Notes: a model not told the origin generated them from the letters alone. A stretch of 64,000 bases of DNA from Clostridium_AM sp900759715 (GCA_900759715.1 CAAEXF010000141.1:28397-92396), one strand, 5' to 3'. Shown: positions 46,807 to 55,616, numbered from the stretch's first letter. Numbers and translations are program-made.

Positions 46807-46846
46807 ACTTAACTTATACAACTGTGTATAAGTTAAGTTTTTATAT
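46807..46846 (+). terminator. purB terminator
   Basis: ACTTAACTTATACA (46807-46820) pairs with TGTATAAGTTAAGT (46825-46838) around ACTG, followed by TTTTATAT. Confidence 0.92.
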
Positions 46847-46920
46847 AAACAGAGTTCTTGGTATCATATGGAGCTTGTCTACAACCACAAAAATAATATA
46901 AAAAAACTTTAAAATATATA

Positions 46921-46949
46921 TTGAAAAAAGAAAAATATCTTGATATAAT
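46921..46949 (+). promoter_or_regulatory. Promoter of the PTS permease gene
   Basis: TTGAAA (46921-46926), 17-bp spacer, TATAAT (46944-46949). Start near 46956, giving a leader of about 250 nt that contains the antiterminator site below. Confidence 0.8.
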
Positions 46950-47020
46950 GAATTTGTATTAAGGCAGACAAGCAATGTAAAAGTTTACGCCTAATAAATA
47001 AAACTTAATAAAAGTTTTGC

Positions 47021-47140
47021 GTGTTACTGATTCGATCAGGCATGAGCAAAGGTAGTTATAAGAAATAGTATTGTATCTATTTGTATTAGTCAAATAGATG
47101 TCTAAGGATTTCTTATTACCTTGCTCATGCCTTTTGTGTT
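47021..47140 (+). promoter_or_regulatory. RAT antiterminator site and overlapping terminator (GlcT/BglG-type)
   Basis: GTTACTGATTCGATCAGGCA near 47023-47042 matches the RAT element bound by BglG/SacY/GlcT antiterminators. It overlaps the left arm of a long terminator: AGGCATGAGCAA-type sequence from 47038 pairs with TTGCTCATGCCT ending about 47132, with matching GGTAGTTATAAGAAAT/ATTTCTTATTACC inner arms, followed by TTTGTGTTTT. Antitermination when sugar is present is inferred from the family. Confidence 0.85.
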
Positions 47141-47203
47141 TTAGAGCACAATAATAATAATAAGTAATGAATTAAATTAAAAATATTGAAGGGAGATAAT
47201 CAT

Positions 47204-49270
47204 ATGTCTAAAAAGAGTAGTATTTTTGGTAAACTACAGCAAATTGGAAAAGCATTAATGCTTCCAGTTGCAATATTACCGGCAGCAGGTATATTACTTG
47301 CTTTTGGTAACATGTTTCAAAATCCGGCTTTCTTAAGCCATGCATCATTTTTAAATAATCATGCTTTCCAAACTTTCGCTAAAATTATGGAGCAATCAGG
47401 AGATATTGTATTTGGTAATCTTGCATTATTATTCGCAGTAGGGGTTGCAGTAGGTTTAGCTGAAGGCGAAGGAGTTGCAGGACTTGCAGCAATCGTTGGT
47501 TTCTTAATAATGAATAAAACTTTAGGAATAGTAGCAGGAGTTACTCCAGAGGTATTAGCTACTCATAACCCAGCTTATACATCAGTTTTAGGTATTCCTT
47601 CATTACAAACAGGTGTGTTTGGCGGTATCATAATGGGTGTTGTAGCAGCACAGCTTTATAAGAAATATTATAACATAGAGTTACCTTCATATTTAGGATT
47701 CTTTGCAGGAAAGAGATTCGTTCCAATTGTAACAGCAGTAGCAGCTATCGCTATAGGAATTATACTTGTATTTGTATGGCCGCCAATTCAATACGGATTA
47801 AATGCATTCTCACATAATATGATCGATGCAAACCCAACATTAGCAGCATTCGTGTTCGGTGTTATTGAAAGATCATTAATACCATTTGGATTACATCACA
47901 TATTCTATAATCCATTCTGGTATCAATTTGGAGAATATGTAAGCAAATCAACTGGTATGATTGTAAACGGAGACCAAACAATATTCATGGCTCAATTAAA
48001 AGATTTCACTCAATTTGGTGTTCTTAGCAATGGTGCTACACACTTCACAGCTGGTACATTTACAACTGGTAAATTCCCATTTATGATGTTTGGATTACCA
48101 GCAGCAGCACTAGCTATGTATCATGAAGCAAAACCAGGAAAGAAGGCATTAGCAGCAGGAATACTTGCATCAGCAGCTTTAACTTCATTCTTAACTGGTA
48201 TAACAGAACCAATAGAATTTGCATTCTTATTCGTTGCACCAGTACTATTTGGAATTCACTGTATATTTGCAGGTTTATCATTTATGACAATGCAATTATT
48301 AAATGTTAAGATAGGTATGACATTCTCAGGTGGTTTAATAGACTATATCCTATTTGGAGTTATACCAAACAGAACAGCTTGGTGGTTAGTAATACCAGTA
48401 GGTTTAGTATTTGCAGTAATTTACTACTTCGGATTTAGATTTGCAATTAGAAAATGGGATCTTAAGACTCCAGGACGTGAAGATGATGTGGAAGAAACAT
48501 CAACAGCTAATGTTGGAAATGCGGAACTTCCAGCAGCAATACTAAAAGCATTAGGTGGAAAAGAGAATATAACAAACTTAGATGCATGTATAACTCGTTT
48601 AAGAGTAAGTGTAAATGATATTAAAAATGTAGATAAGGCTGAACTTAAGAAATTAGGTGCAGCAGGTGTTATGGAAGTAGGAAATAATATCCAAGCCATA
48701 TTTGGAGGAAAATCAGATCAATTAAAATCACAAATTAAAGATATTATGGCTGGAAAAACTCCTGTTATTGCAGAAAACACAACTATTGAAAAGGAAGTTG
48801 CTGTGACAAAATCAACAGATAATACTTTTGTTGCACCAATAGACGGAAAAATATTGCCTATAACTGAAGTTCCAGATGAAGTTTTTTCACAAAAAATGAT
48901 GGGTGATGGTTTTGCAATAGAACCAACAAATGGAGAAGTTGTATCACCAGTTAACGGTACAATAACTACTCTTTTCCCAACAAAGCATGCTATAGGAATA
49001 ACTGCAGACAATGGTCGTGAAATACTAGTTCATTTTGGTATAGATACTGTAAACCTTCAAGGAGAAGGAATTGAGGCTTTAGTACAACAAGGTGATAAAG
49101 TACAAGTGGGACAACAACTACTTAAAGTTGATTTAGCTCAAGTAAGAGGAAAAGTTCCATCAGTTATTACTCCAATTATATTTACAAATTTAGCTGAAGG
49201 AGAAACAGTATCAGTTAAGGTTGGACAACAAGTAAAAAGAGGTCAAAGAGATATTGTAACAATAAAATAA
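47204..49270 (+). CDS. ptsG: PTS glucose-type permease, EIICBA fusion
   Basis: 688 residues. Domain order C-B-A. EIIC (1-425) is a multi-helix sugar channel with the ALMLPVAILPAAGILLAFG start and TGITEPIEFAFLF loop; EIIB (about 445-520) has the phospho-Cys462 in LDACITRLR; EIIA (about 545-688) has His610 in VHFGIDTV. The pattern fits PtsG/GlcG glucose permeases; an N-acetylglucosamine permease is the main alternative. The ATG at 47204 is preceded by GGGAG. It is controlled by the RAT/terminator leader and is supplied by HPr. Confidence 0.9.
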   Translation: MSKKSSIFGKLQQIGKALMLPVAILPAAGILLAFGNMFQNPAFLSHASFLNNHAFQTFAKIMEQSGDIVFGNLALLFAVGVAVGLAEGEGVAGLAAIVGFLIMNKTLGIVAGVTPEVLATHNPAYTSVLGIPSLQTGVFGGIIMGVVAAQLYKKYYNIELPSYLGFFAGKRFVPIVTAVAAIAIGIILVFVWPPIQYGLNAFSHNMIDANPTLAAFVFGVIERSLIPFGLHHIFYNPFWYQFGEYVSKSTGMIVNGDQTIFMAQLKDFTQFGVLSNGATHFTAGTFTTGKFPFMMFGLPAAALAMYHEAKPGKKALAAGILASAALTSFLTGITEPIEFAFLFVAPVLFGIHCIFAGLSFMTMQLLNVKIGMTFSGGLIDYILFGVIPNRTAWWLVIPVGLVFAVIYYFGFRFAIRKWDLKTPGREDDVEETSTANVGNAELPAAILKALGGKENITNLDACITRLRVSVNDIKNVDKAELKKLGAAGVMEVGNNIQAIFGGKSDQLKSQIKDIMAGKTPVIAENTTIEKEVAVTKSTDNTFVAPIDGKILPITEVPDEVFSQKMMGDGFAIEPTNGEVVSPVNGTITTLFPTKHAIGITADNGREILVHFGIDTVNLQGEGIEALVQQGDKVQVGQQLLKVDLAQVRGKVPSVITPIIFTNLAEGETVSVKVGQQVKRGQRDIVTIK

Positions 49271-49273
49271 TTT

Positions 49274-49325
49274 AAACAAAAGTAGTATGTGCTGAAGTTA
49301 AGCACATACTACTTTTGTTTTATTT
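49274..49325 (+). terminator. PTS permease terminator
   Basis: A perfect 20-bp stem (49274-49293 with 49301-49320) with a 7-base loop, then TATTT. Very strong. Confidence 0.93.
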
Positions 49326-49378
49326 CGAGACAATAAGCTAAAAAGCACATAAGGGTCTCACCTGAGTAAATAGTTAAG

Positions 49379-49413
49379 AGCACTTACCCCTATACCTATA
49401 GATGAGTAGTGCT
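49379..49413 (+). other. Imperfect hairpin in the ptsG-ligT gap
   Basis: AGCACT (49379-49384) with AGTGCT (49408-49413) and an inner CTATA..TATAG pairing. Nearby are two copies of AGTTATTGGATAA (about 49426 and 49472). It may be a small structured leader; no function can be read from it. Confidence 0.3.
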
Positions 49414-49535
49414 AATGTCAATCAGTTATTGGATAAGTAAAGGTATTTTGGTGAAACTATTTATAGTGGATAGTTATTGGATAAATAGCGTAACTATTGT
49501 AAGATGAAGAAAAGATAATAAGGGGTTGATATTTT

Positions 49536-50069
49536 ATGGAGAGATATGTGTTAGTATGTAATATTGAAGGTGATGCTTTAAGGTTTCATGAAAAGATTAC
49601 GAGCGAGGTATGTCGTAAATTCAATAAAAAGCGTCAAAAGCTTCCTGCACATTTTACAATAAAAGCACCTTTTGAAACAGATCAGATAGATGACATGATA
49701 AATGTTTTAGAAAAATTTTCTCGCAGTAAGATTAAAACATCTATAAAAATACAGGACTTTGGTAAGTTTAGACAGGACGTAGTTTATATGAATGTAGAGG
49801 TGTCTGATGAAGCAAAACAAATTCATGATGAACTAATAGATGAAATTGCACAAATTCCATGGATAGAGTTTAAAAAGAATGAAGGAAAAGATAGAGTATT
49901 CCATTGCACCATACTTTCCAGACGAATACAAGATAAATTTAATGAAATTTGGGAGTATGTAAACCAATACGAATGTGAGTTTGATTTATACTTCGATAAT
50001 CTATCTTTATATATATGGAGGAATAATACCTGGGAAATATATAAAAAGTTTAAGTTCAATGAAGCTTAG
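49536..50069 (+). CDS. 2'-5' RNA ligase / 2H phosphoesterase family protein
   Basis: 177 residues. Two HxT-type motifs of the 2H superfamily: HFTIKAPF at about residue 39 and FHCTILSR at about 122, symmetrically placed as required. Members open 2',3'-cyclic phosphates or ligate RNA ends; the biological substrate here is unknown. GGGGTTG before the ATG is a moderate ribosome-binding site. Stands alone after the ptsG terminator. Confidence 0.82.
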   Translation: MERYVLVCNIEGDALRFHEKITSEVCRKFNKKRQKLPAHFTIKAPFETDQIDDMINVLEKFSRSKIKTSIKIQDFGKFRQDVVYMNVEVSDEAKQIHDELIDEIAQIPWIEFKKNEGKDRVFHCTILSRRIQDKFNEIWEYVNQYECEFDLYFDNLSLYIWRNNTWEIYKKFKFNEA

Positions 50070-50110
50070 AATTAATGACACAATTACTAAAATGCAAAAC
50101 TATATATCGT

Positions 50111-50139
50111 AACTAACTTAAAATAGTATTCATACTATA
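50111..50139 (+). promoter_or_regulatory. Possible sigma-K promoter of the coat gene
   Basis: CATACTATA (50131-50139) fits the sigma-K -10 consensus CATAnnnTA, and AACT at 50111-50114 is 16 bp upstream, close to mACm. It fits a mother-cell coat gene, but short consensus matches are common in AT-rich DNA. Confidence 0.45.
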
Positions 50140-50165
50140 TAGTAGCAAGTTATGGAGGTATAATT

Positions 50166-51431
50166 TTGTCAAGGTCAAGAAATAACACAGACAAATTAGT
50201 AGACTTTCTTTTTTATGTACTTCCTCAGTATATGGATGAATATAATAATCAGAATCACAGCAAAAGACATCACAGGAAAAGAGAAGGTTTAAGAGACGAG
50301 GAAAGAGAAGGTTTTAGAGATGATGAAAGAGATGATGCAATAGAAGGTTTTAGAGACGAGATAAAAGAAGAAATTTTTAAAAAATTTAAATCACTTGCTT
50401 TTAATGATGATAAGCATAATGTGGAAAGTAAGCATAAGGAAGGTAATGCAAAAAATGTTCAAGGTAATCATCAGGTACGTAAAAATAATACTGATGATGA
50501 TAAGCATAATGTGAAAAGTGAGCGTAAGGAAGGTAATGTAAAAAAGGTTCAAGATAATCATCAGGTACGTAAAAATAATACTGATGATGATAAGCATAAT
50601 GTGAAAAGTGAGCGTAAGGAAGATAATGCAAAAAAGGTTCAAGATAATCAGCAGCTGCATAAAAATAATACTGACAGAAATATTATTGAAGAAAAGCATA
50701 CTGAAGATGGTAATCATAAATGTAACAAGCTTGATAATGAGTGTAAGAATTGTAAGGGATGTAATGTAAAAAAGGTTCAAGATAATCATCAGTTACGTAA
50801 AAATAATACTGAAAGAAATGTTAGTAAAGAAGATACTGAAGATGGCAATCACAAATATAACAGGTTTAATGAAGATAAAAAAAGCAGTGATTTTAATTTA
50901 AATAATAATGAAAAAATATCAGATAAGGAAGATGACGATAAGTTTATAAAAGAAAGATATATATATAATGATGAACTTCAATTTAAAAAAATACTAAAAG
51001 TATTGATTAATAGAAAGATCAACATAGCCATTTCAGACCCTATAAGAAGTATAATATGTAACGTTATTATATTAGAGGTAAGTAGTGATACTGTAAAATT
51101 AAAAACAGAAGCAAATACTATAATAGTATTATGTATAAAAGAAATAGTGGCAATACAATGTGATAAAAAAGACTATGTTACTTTTGTTAAAAATGTTTAT
51201 TTTAATAAAAAAGAATATTATGGTGAAGGAGAATTACAGAGCTATCTCTATACTATAATAGGAAAAAGAGTTTTTATACAAACAAAAGGAAATGCAGACT
51301 TTAGACACATTAATTGTAAAAAAATAACTGCAGTAGGAGAAGGCTTTGTTGTTATTGAAGATAGTATTATAATATCTATTTGTAAAATTATTTTAGTAGA
51401 AGAGGTTGAGTGTTATAAAGAGGATTCTTAA
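50166..51431 (+). CDS. Repeat-rich CotB-like spore coat protein
   Basis: 421 residues in three parts. (1) Residues 1-80: charged N-terminus with REGLRDEEREGFRDDERDD-type repeats. (2) About 80-250: 30-residue Lys/Asn/Asp/His repeats (DKHNVKSERKEGNVKKVQDN) in three near-identical tandem copies and a partial fourth; the DNA period is exactly 90 bp (50412, 50502, 50592). A Cys-rich insert (CKNCKGC) follows. (3) About 270-421: two related beta-barrel units starting LKVLINRKINIAISD and LYTIIGKRVFIQTKG, like the paired domains of CotB/YtrH-type coat proteins. TTG start with GGAGG 7 nt upstream. The coat role is inferred. Confidence 0.6.
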   Translation: MSRSRNNTDKLVDFLFYVLPQYMDEYNNQNHSKRHHRKREGLRDEEREGFRDDERDDAIEGFRDEIKEEIFKKFKSLAFNDDKHNVESKHKEGNAKNVQGNHQVRKNNTDDDKHNVKSERKEGNVKKVQDNHQVRKNNTDDDKHNVKSERKEDNAKKVQDNQQLHKNNTDRNIIEEKHTEDGNHKCNKLDNECKNCKGCNVKKVQDNHQLRKNNTERNVSKEDTEDGNHKYNRFNEDKKSSDFNLNNNEKISDKEDDDKFIKERYIYNDELQFKKILKVLINRKINIAISDPIRSIICNVIILEVSSDTVKLKTEANTIIVLCIKEIVAIQCDKKDYVTFVKNVYFNKKEYYGEGELQSYLYTIIGKRVFIQTKGNADFRHINCKKITAVGEGFVVIEDSIIISICKIILVEEVECYKEDS

Positions 51432-51432
51432 T

Positions 51433-51568
51433 TTCAGATGGAGTTTTAAAACTCCATCTGAAGCTTATTAACAGGTTTCTTAGTGTCTTTAGCACTTAGA
51501 AGGCGTTATCCTTTAGGGGAAGCCCTTATCCAGGGGAGTAGCCACGCTTATAATAAACATCTATATTT
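51433..51568. repeat. Palindrome plus conserved flank (branched-repeat family, copy A)
   Basis: 51433-51462 is a perfect 30-bp palindrome starting TTCAGATGGAGTTTT, two bases after the coat gene stop; it probably also ends that transcript. It continues as AAGCTTATTAACAGG, an AGTG..CACT hairpin, AGAAGGCGTTATCC and TTATCCAGGGGAGTAGCCAC. The outer stem and the flank match the element at 55738-55860. The last codons of the Lon-like gene (stop at 51548) lie inside it. Confidence 0.55.
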
Positions 51569-53941
51569 TCCAATTTTACTTAAAATACGATATTTTATAA
51601 AATCAATGACAGGAGTACCCCCCATTTCTATTCCAGTGAAGTCAAATAGTATTTCAATACAGTCTTCAATTGTACTTGCAGAATATATGTGAAAGAGATC
51701 TTTATTTACTGCATCTAATACTCTGTGGTCTAATACTAGGTTGTTAATATTTTTACTAGGTATTACTACTCCATGAGTCCCATCTAAACCATAAATTTTG
51801 CATATATCAAAGAATCCTTCTATTTTATCATTTACTCCACCAATAGGTTGTATTTTACCTTTCTGATTAACTGACCCTGTTATAGATATACTTTGCTTTA
51901 TAGGAATGTCGCTGAGGCTAGATATAAGTGCTAATAGTTCTGCAGCAGAGGCGCTGTCGCCATCTATTCCAGAATAAAGCTGCTCAAATACTATTTTAGC
52001 GTTAAAAGATAAGGAAGTATTTTGACCTATAAACTCACCTATAAATCCTGATAAAATCATAACTCCTTTACTATGAATACTGCCGCTCATTTCCGCCTCT
52101 CTTTCAATATTTGTAACTCCGCTATTACCTGCAAAAGTAGTGACAGTTATTTTATGCTGTTGCCCAACTGTACAATCGCCAAAGTCCATAACAGATAAGC
52201 CGTTAATTTCGCCAACCTTAGAATTCTTTAGATCTATTATATATTTTCCTTCTCTATACATTCTTAAAATTTTTTCTTTAACTAGTCCATGCATGCCATG
52301 TAGTTCGTGGATAGATTTTTTTATATCATTTTCATCCACAAAGTTAGATTTCTTATTTTTAGCAAAGATACTAGATACATCAATAACCTCTAAGAGCTTA
52401 TTCATATAAGCGGTAAAATAATTTTTATTCTCAGATAATCTACAGGAATATTTTAATAGCTCCTTTATCCCTTCTCTGTTTATATGAATTAAGTTATTTT
52501 CACTAATATAATTATTTATAAAACCTAGAATATTTTCTATAGTAGTTTTACTATTCTCAATTTGATTGTCAAACTCAGCTTTTATTTTAAAAAATTTATT
52601 AAAATCGTAATCATGATGTGATAATAAATAATAGGTGGAGCTACTGCCAATAAGAATAATCTTCACTTTCAACGGAATTGATTCAGGTGATAAGGTTATT
52701 ATAGGAAAAAGCTCCATGTTGTTTCTTGAATTTTGAATAAATACCCTTTCTAATTTTAAACATCTTTTCAAAGTGTTCCAGGAACTAGGATTGGCTAAAA
52801 GTTGTTCGGCATTAACTAATAAGAATCCGCCATTAGCAAGATGGAGACTACCGGGGCGAATCATTGAAAAATCAGTAATTGTATTGCCTTCTATGTTTTC
52901 ATATTCTATTTTGCCAAAAATACTATTATAAGAAGGCAAATCTTCATAAACAACAGGTGCACCTGCATCTTTTTTGTTTGAAACAATTATTTTTACATCG
53001 TATCTTTTAAAAAAGTGTTTTGAAAACTTTAATGGTTCTTCGTTATTAGAGGTTTTATTATTTTCATTTTGAAGTGATTCCTCATCAGCTTCATCAAAAA
53101 AAGCACTAATGTTTTGAATGATATCTAATTCTAGGATATTTAAATAGTTAATAACTTTAGGGGTAGAACCATAAATATTTTTTAGACTTTCTATTTGTTC
53201 AGATATAATACTTTTTGATATTTTGTTGTCTAAGTTTTTAAGTTCTTCTAACATTTGTTTATTCAAATTACTCATTTCTTTTGAAATTTCAAAAGAAAGC
53301 ATTTTTAGTTCGTTGGAAGCTGTATTTATTGTGGATTTGTCTTGTGGTGACAATTCATTGTAGTAATCAATATCCATCTTTTTACCGTTGCTTAGAGGAA
53401 TGAAAATAAAGTTTCTATTTTCATCATGTTTTACAGTGAAATTTCTTTTAGCTGATTCTTCATGTATTATATTTGAAAGTTCCAATAGGAGTGTTTCGTA
53501 TTTTTCAACTATTTTTCTTTTTTCATTTTCATAGCTTCTGCTGTCAAAAGATGAGGGAACTTTCTTGAAAAGTTCATTAATAAATTTATTTAGGGCTTCT
53601 TTAAATTTATGTGCAGTTCCAGTTGGGAGGGAAAGTGCAAGAGGTTTATTACTATCTCTAAAATTATAAACATAGCACCAATCGCAGGGATCAGATAATG
53701 TTTTTGCATACTCTTCTATTTTATCTATAATATAGCTGGTTTTACCAGTGCTATTAGGCCCGGAAATGTATAGATTATACTCTTTTTTATCCATAAGAAG
53801 ACCTATATCTATAGATTCAACAGCCCGTTTTTGACCTATTATGTTTTTATAAGGATGTATGTCTTTAGTGGTATCAAATTGAGAGAGTTCATGAAATTCC
53901 AGTTGTAAATCGTCAATATTTAATTTTAGGTGATTTGACAT
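51548..53941 (-). CDS. Lon-family AAA+ protease (LonH/YcbZ-like)
   Basis: 797 residues. N-terminal AAA+ part with Walker A GPNSTGKT at residues 61-68, a long coiled-coil insertion (about 130-290), then GSLHLANGGFLLVNAEQLL and a C-terminal Lon protease domain. The catalytic serine is Ser663 in GIDGDSASAAEL and the lysine Lys706 in GGVNDKIEG; their 43-residue spacing equals that of E. coli Lon (Ser679/Lys722). The architecture is that of the YcbZ/LonH group rather than LonA or LonB. GGAGGTG precedes the ATG on the reverse strand. The last few residues (CLL) are encoded by the adjoining repeat. Monocistronic. Confidence 0.9.
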   Translation of the reverse strand: MSNHLKLNIDDLQLEFHELSQFDTTKDIHPYKNIIGQKRAVESIDIGLLMDKKEYNLYISGPNSTGKTSYIIDKIEEYAKTLSDPCDWCYVYNFRDSNKPLALSLPTGTAHKFKEALNKFINELFKKVPSSFDSRSYENEKRKIVEKYETLLLELSNIIHEESAKRNFTVKHDENRNFIFIPLSNGKKMDIDYYNELSPQDKSTINTASNELKMLSFEISKEMSNLNKQMLEELKNLDNKISKSIISEQIESLKNIYGSTPKVINYLNILELDIIQNISAFFDEADEESLQNENNKTSNNEEPLKFSKHFFKRYDVKIIVSNKKDAGAPVVYEDLPSYNSIFGKIEYENIEGNTITDFSMIRPGSLHLANGGFLLVNAEQLLANPSSWNTLKRCLKLERVFIQNSRNNMELFPIITLSPESIPLKVKIILIGSSSTYYLLSHHDYDFNKFFKIKAEFDNQIENSKTTIENILGFINNYISENNLIHINREGIKELLKYSCRLSENKNYFTAYMNKLLEVIDVSSIFAKNKKSNFVDENDIKKSIHELHGMHGLVKEKILRMYREGKYIIDLKNSKVGEINGLSVMDFGDCTVGQQHKITVTTFAGNSGVTNIEREAEMSGSIHSKGVMILSGFIGEFIGQNTSLSFNAKIVFEQLYSGIDGDSASAAELLALISSLSDIPIKQSISITGSVNQKGKIQPIGGVNDKIEGFFDICKIYGLDGTHGVVIPSKNINNLVLDHRVLDAVNKDLFHIYSASTIEDCIEILFDFTGIEMGGTPVIDFIKYRILSKIGKYRCLL

Positions 53942-54118
53942 GCTTACACCTCCAAAGTGATAAATAGATGATGATTAATTTTGCATATACTGCTATTATA
54001 ATATGAAGATTATGTATATATGGAAACAGTTTTTAATAAATCAATTATATAGACAAAACATTATAAAGTAGTAAAATGTATAATATATACAAATATATAG
54101 AAGAAGGTGGAATATTAG

Positions 54119-54532
54119 ATGTACATAAGTGAAAGTAAATTAAAAGTTAGATATGTGGAGACAGATCAGATGGGGATAGTTCATCATTCAAATTATTATC
54201 CATGGTTTGAAGTTGGAAGAAGTGACTTTATCTTAGAAACAGGAATTTCATATAGCCAGATGGAAGAAGAAGGAGTATTACTTCCTTTAGTAGAAAGCTA
54301 TTGTAAATATAGTGAAGGTGCAAAATATGAAGATGATATAATAATACAAACTTTTATAGAAGAACTCTCTCCAGTAAAGGTTATTTTTAATTATAATGTG
54401 ATAAGAGAAAGAGACAACAAGCTTCTAGCAAAAGGAAAAACAACTCATACATTTGTAAATAAGGAATTTAAAATAGTTAACCTAAAGAAAAAGCATATAA
54501 ACTTTTGGGAAAACTTTTGTAAATTAAAATAA
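54119..54532 (+). CDS. YbgC/FadM-type acyl-CoA thioesterase
   Basis: 137 residues with a single hotdog fold. VRYVETDQMGIVHHSNYYPWFEVGR at the N-terminus carries the 4-hydroxybenzoyl-CoA-thioesterase signature with its catalytic Asp (YVETDQMG). Substrate is a small acyl-CoA by inference. GAAGGTGG lies upstream of the ATG. Diverges from the Lon-like gene; 178-bp gap. Confidence 0.85.
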   Translation: MYISESKLKVRYVETDQMGIVHHSNYYPWFEVGRSDFILETGISYSQMEEEGVLLPLVESYCKYSEGAKYEDDIIIQTFIEELSPVKVIFNYNVIRERDNKLLAKGKTTHTFVNKEFKIVNLKKKHINFWENFCKLK

Positions 54533-54548
54533 AAATATACTATCTAAG

Positions 54549-54592
54549 CAAAGGTATCAAATATATTATTTGGTACTTTTTTATTTTGTTAT
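54549..54592 (+). terminator. Imperfect terminator after the thioesterase gene
   Basis: AAAGGTATCAAATA and TATTTGGTACTTT are partly complementary and are followed by TTTATTTT. Confidence 0.6.
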
Positions 54593-54684
54593 GTAACTAA
54601 TGTTACGGGGATTTTTATTAAAAGGTGTTATCATTTGGATATAGAGGAAAAACCAATAAAAATTAGTTAAGAAGGGTGATTTAT

Positions 54685-55095
54685 ATGGCTAACATAGAAA
54701 GTTTAAAAAGACAACATACTGATATTTCAGAAGATATAGGAATAATTAAAAATTTAGTTAAAAAAACAAATTTTCAAGAGGATTCAAGTGAAATAGCAAA
54801 ACATATAAGTTTACTTGCCGGAAAATTAAAAATACACTTAGACACAGAAGATAAGTTTTTATATCCTGAGCTACTGAACAGTAAAGATGCTAAAATAAAA
54901 AAGATGGCAAATGATTATATAAAAGAGATGGGAAACTTATGCCAATCTTTTACTGTTTTCAAAAATCAGTTTAACACTAAAACTAAGATAATTAATAATT
55001 TAAGTGACTTTAAAATTCAATCTATTGAGATAATTAATTTATTAGAAAAGAGAATTTCTAAAGAAGATAGGGAATTATATCTTATAATTAAATAA
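54685..55095 (+). CDS. Hemerythrin-like HHE-domain protein
   Basis: 136 residues, all-helical. Iron-ligand-type residues: His10 in KRQHTDI, His41-43 region in AKHISLLAGKL and HLDTEDKFLYPELL with His and Glu. The later His expected in classical hemerythrins is not obvious, as in other clostridial family members. Likely binds a di-iron centre and senses or handles oxygen or NO; function inferred. GAAGGGTGA precedes the ATG at 54685; an earlier in-frame start (54676) is less likely. Confidence 0.78.
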   Translation: MANIESLKRQHTDISEDIGIIKNLVKKTNFQEDSSEIAKHISLLAGKLKIHLDTEDKFLYPELLNSKDAKIKKMANDYIKEMGNLCQSFTVFKNQFNTKTKIINNLSDFKIQSIEIINLLEKRISKEDRELYLIIK

Positions 55096-55096
55096 T

Positions 55097-55152
55097 TTAA
55101 TATAGGTTTACAAGGCCGAAAGTCGACTTTCGGCCTTGTAAACCTATATTAA
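55097..55152. terminator. Perfect 56-bp palindrome, probable bidirectional terminator
   Basis: Bases 55097-55124 and 55125-55152 are exact reverse complements with no spacer, centred on TCGA. It starts 1 nt after the hemerythrin stop and ends 14 nt before the 3' end of the convergent gene at 55167. T/A-rich ends suit termination on both strands. Confidence 0.85.
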
Positions 55153-55166
55153 GTTAAATACTTAGT

Positions 55167-55616
55167 TTAGGTGTCCATAGTATTAAGATCTAAATCGCTT
55201 GTATTAAGATGAATGTCTTCTAATCTATGAGGTAAATCTAAATTTGGATCTTTAAGGGTGCCACCCATTTCTTTTAACATTTTCTTTACCTGTTCTTCGT
55301 TATTTTCATCTACTTCCATAGTAAGTTTATAATTAATATCTGTAATTTCTTCAAATCCTCCCATACCGCTTACCATAGGACTCGCAGCATTCAAAGGACT
55401 TTTAGAAGGGTCTTCAATGAATGAACCTGAATTTAGAACCATCCTTGAAAGATTTGGAGCATTTTCGGTTCCAGGTAATACTGGTTTAACACCACTATTG
55501 AAATCTTCATAATGATCATTTATATCCACCACTGCATTATTAAATCCTTTACTCTTAAGCTTCGCAGCTGCATCATTTGCGCTTTTAATGCCTCTAAAAT
55601 AAGATTCTATTTTCAT
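55167..55616 (-). CDS. Conserved hypothetical soluble protein
   Basis: 149 residues. Starts MKIESYFRGIKSANDAAAKL, a short alpha/beta half resembling the ACT/YflT-type 'gsiB-like' folds, followed by a central Gly/Ser/Pro-rich flexible stretch and a second DINYKLTMEVDENNEEQVKK half. I do not recognise a named family; the N-terminal pattern resembles general stress proteins that carry heat-induced or flavin-related domains. The ATG at 55616 has CTAGGAGG upstream; an earlier in-frame start at 55703 has none. Shares the palindromic terminator with the hemerythrin gene. Confidence 0.6.
   Translation of the reverse strand: MKIESYFRGIKSANDAAAKLKSKGFNNAVVDINDHYEDFNSGVKPVLPGTENAPNLSRMVLNSGSFIEDPSKSPLNAASPMVSGMGGFEEITDINYKLTMEVDENNEEQVKKMLKEMGGTLKDPNLDLPHRLEDIHLNTSDLDLNTMDT

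Noticed and set aside
50412..50680. CRISPR-like array
   Set aside because: The regular 90-bp repeats have no unique spacers and are an in-frame part of the coat-like protein.
50391..50789. Long reverse-strand ORFs (132 and 76 codons) antisense to the coat gene
   Set aside because: They arise from the tandem repeat read backwards, are low-complexity Ile/Leu- or His/Tyr-rich and have no ribosome-binding site.
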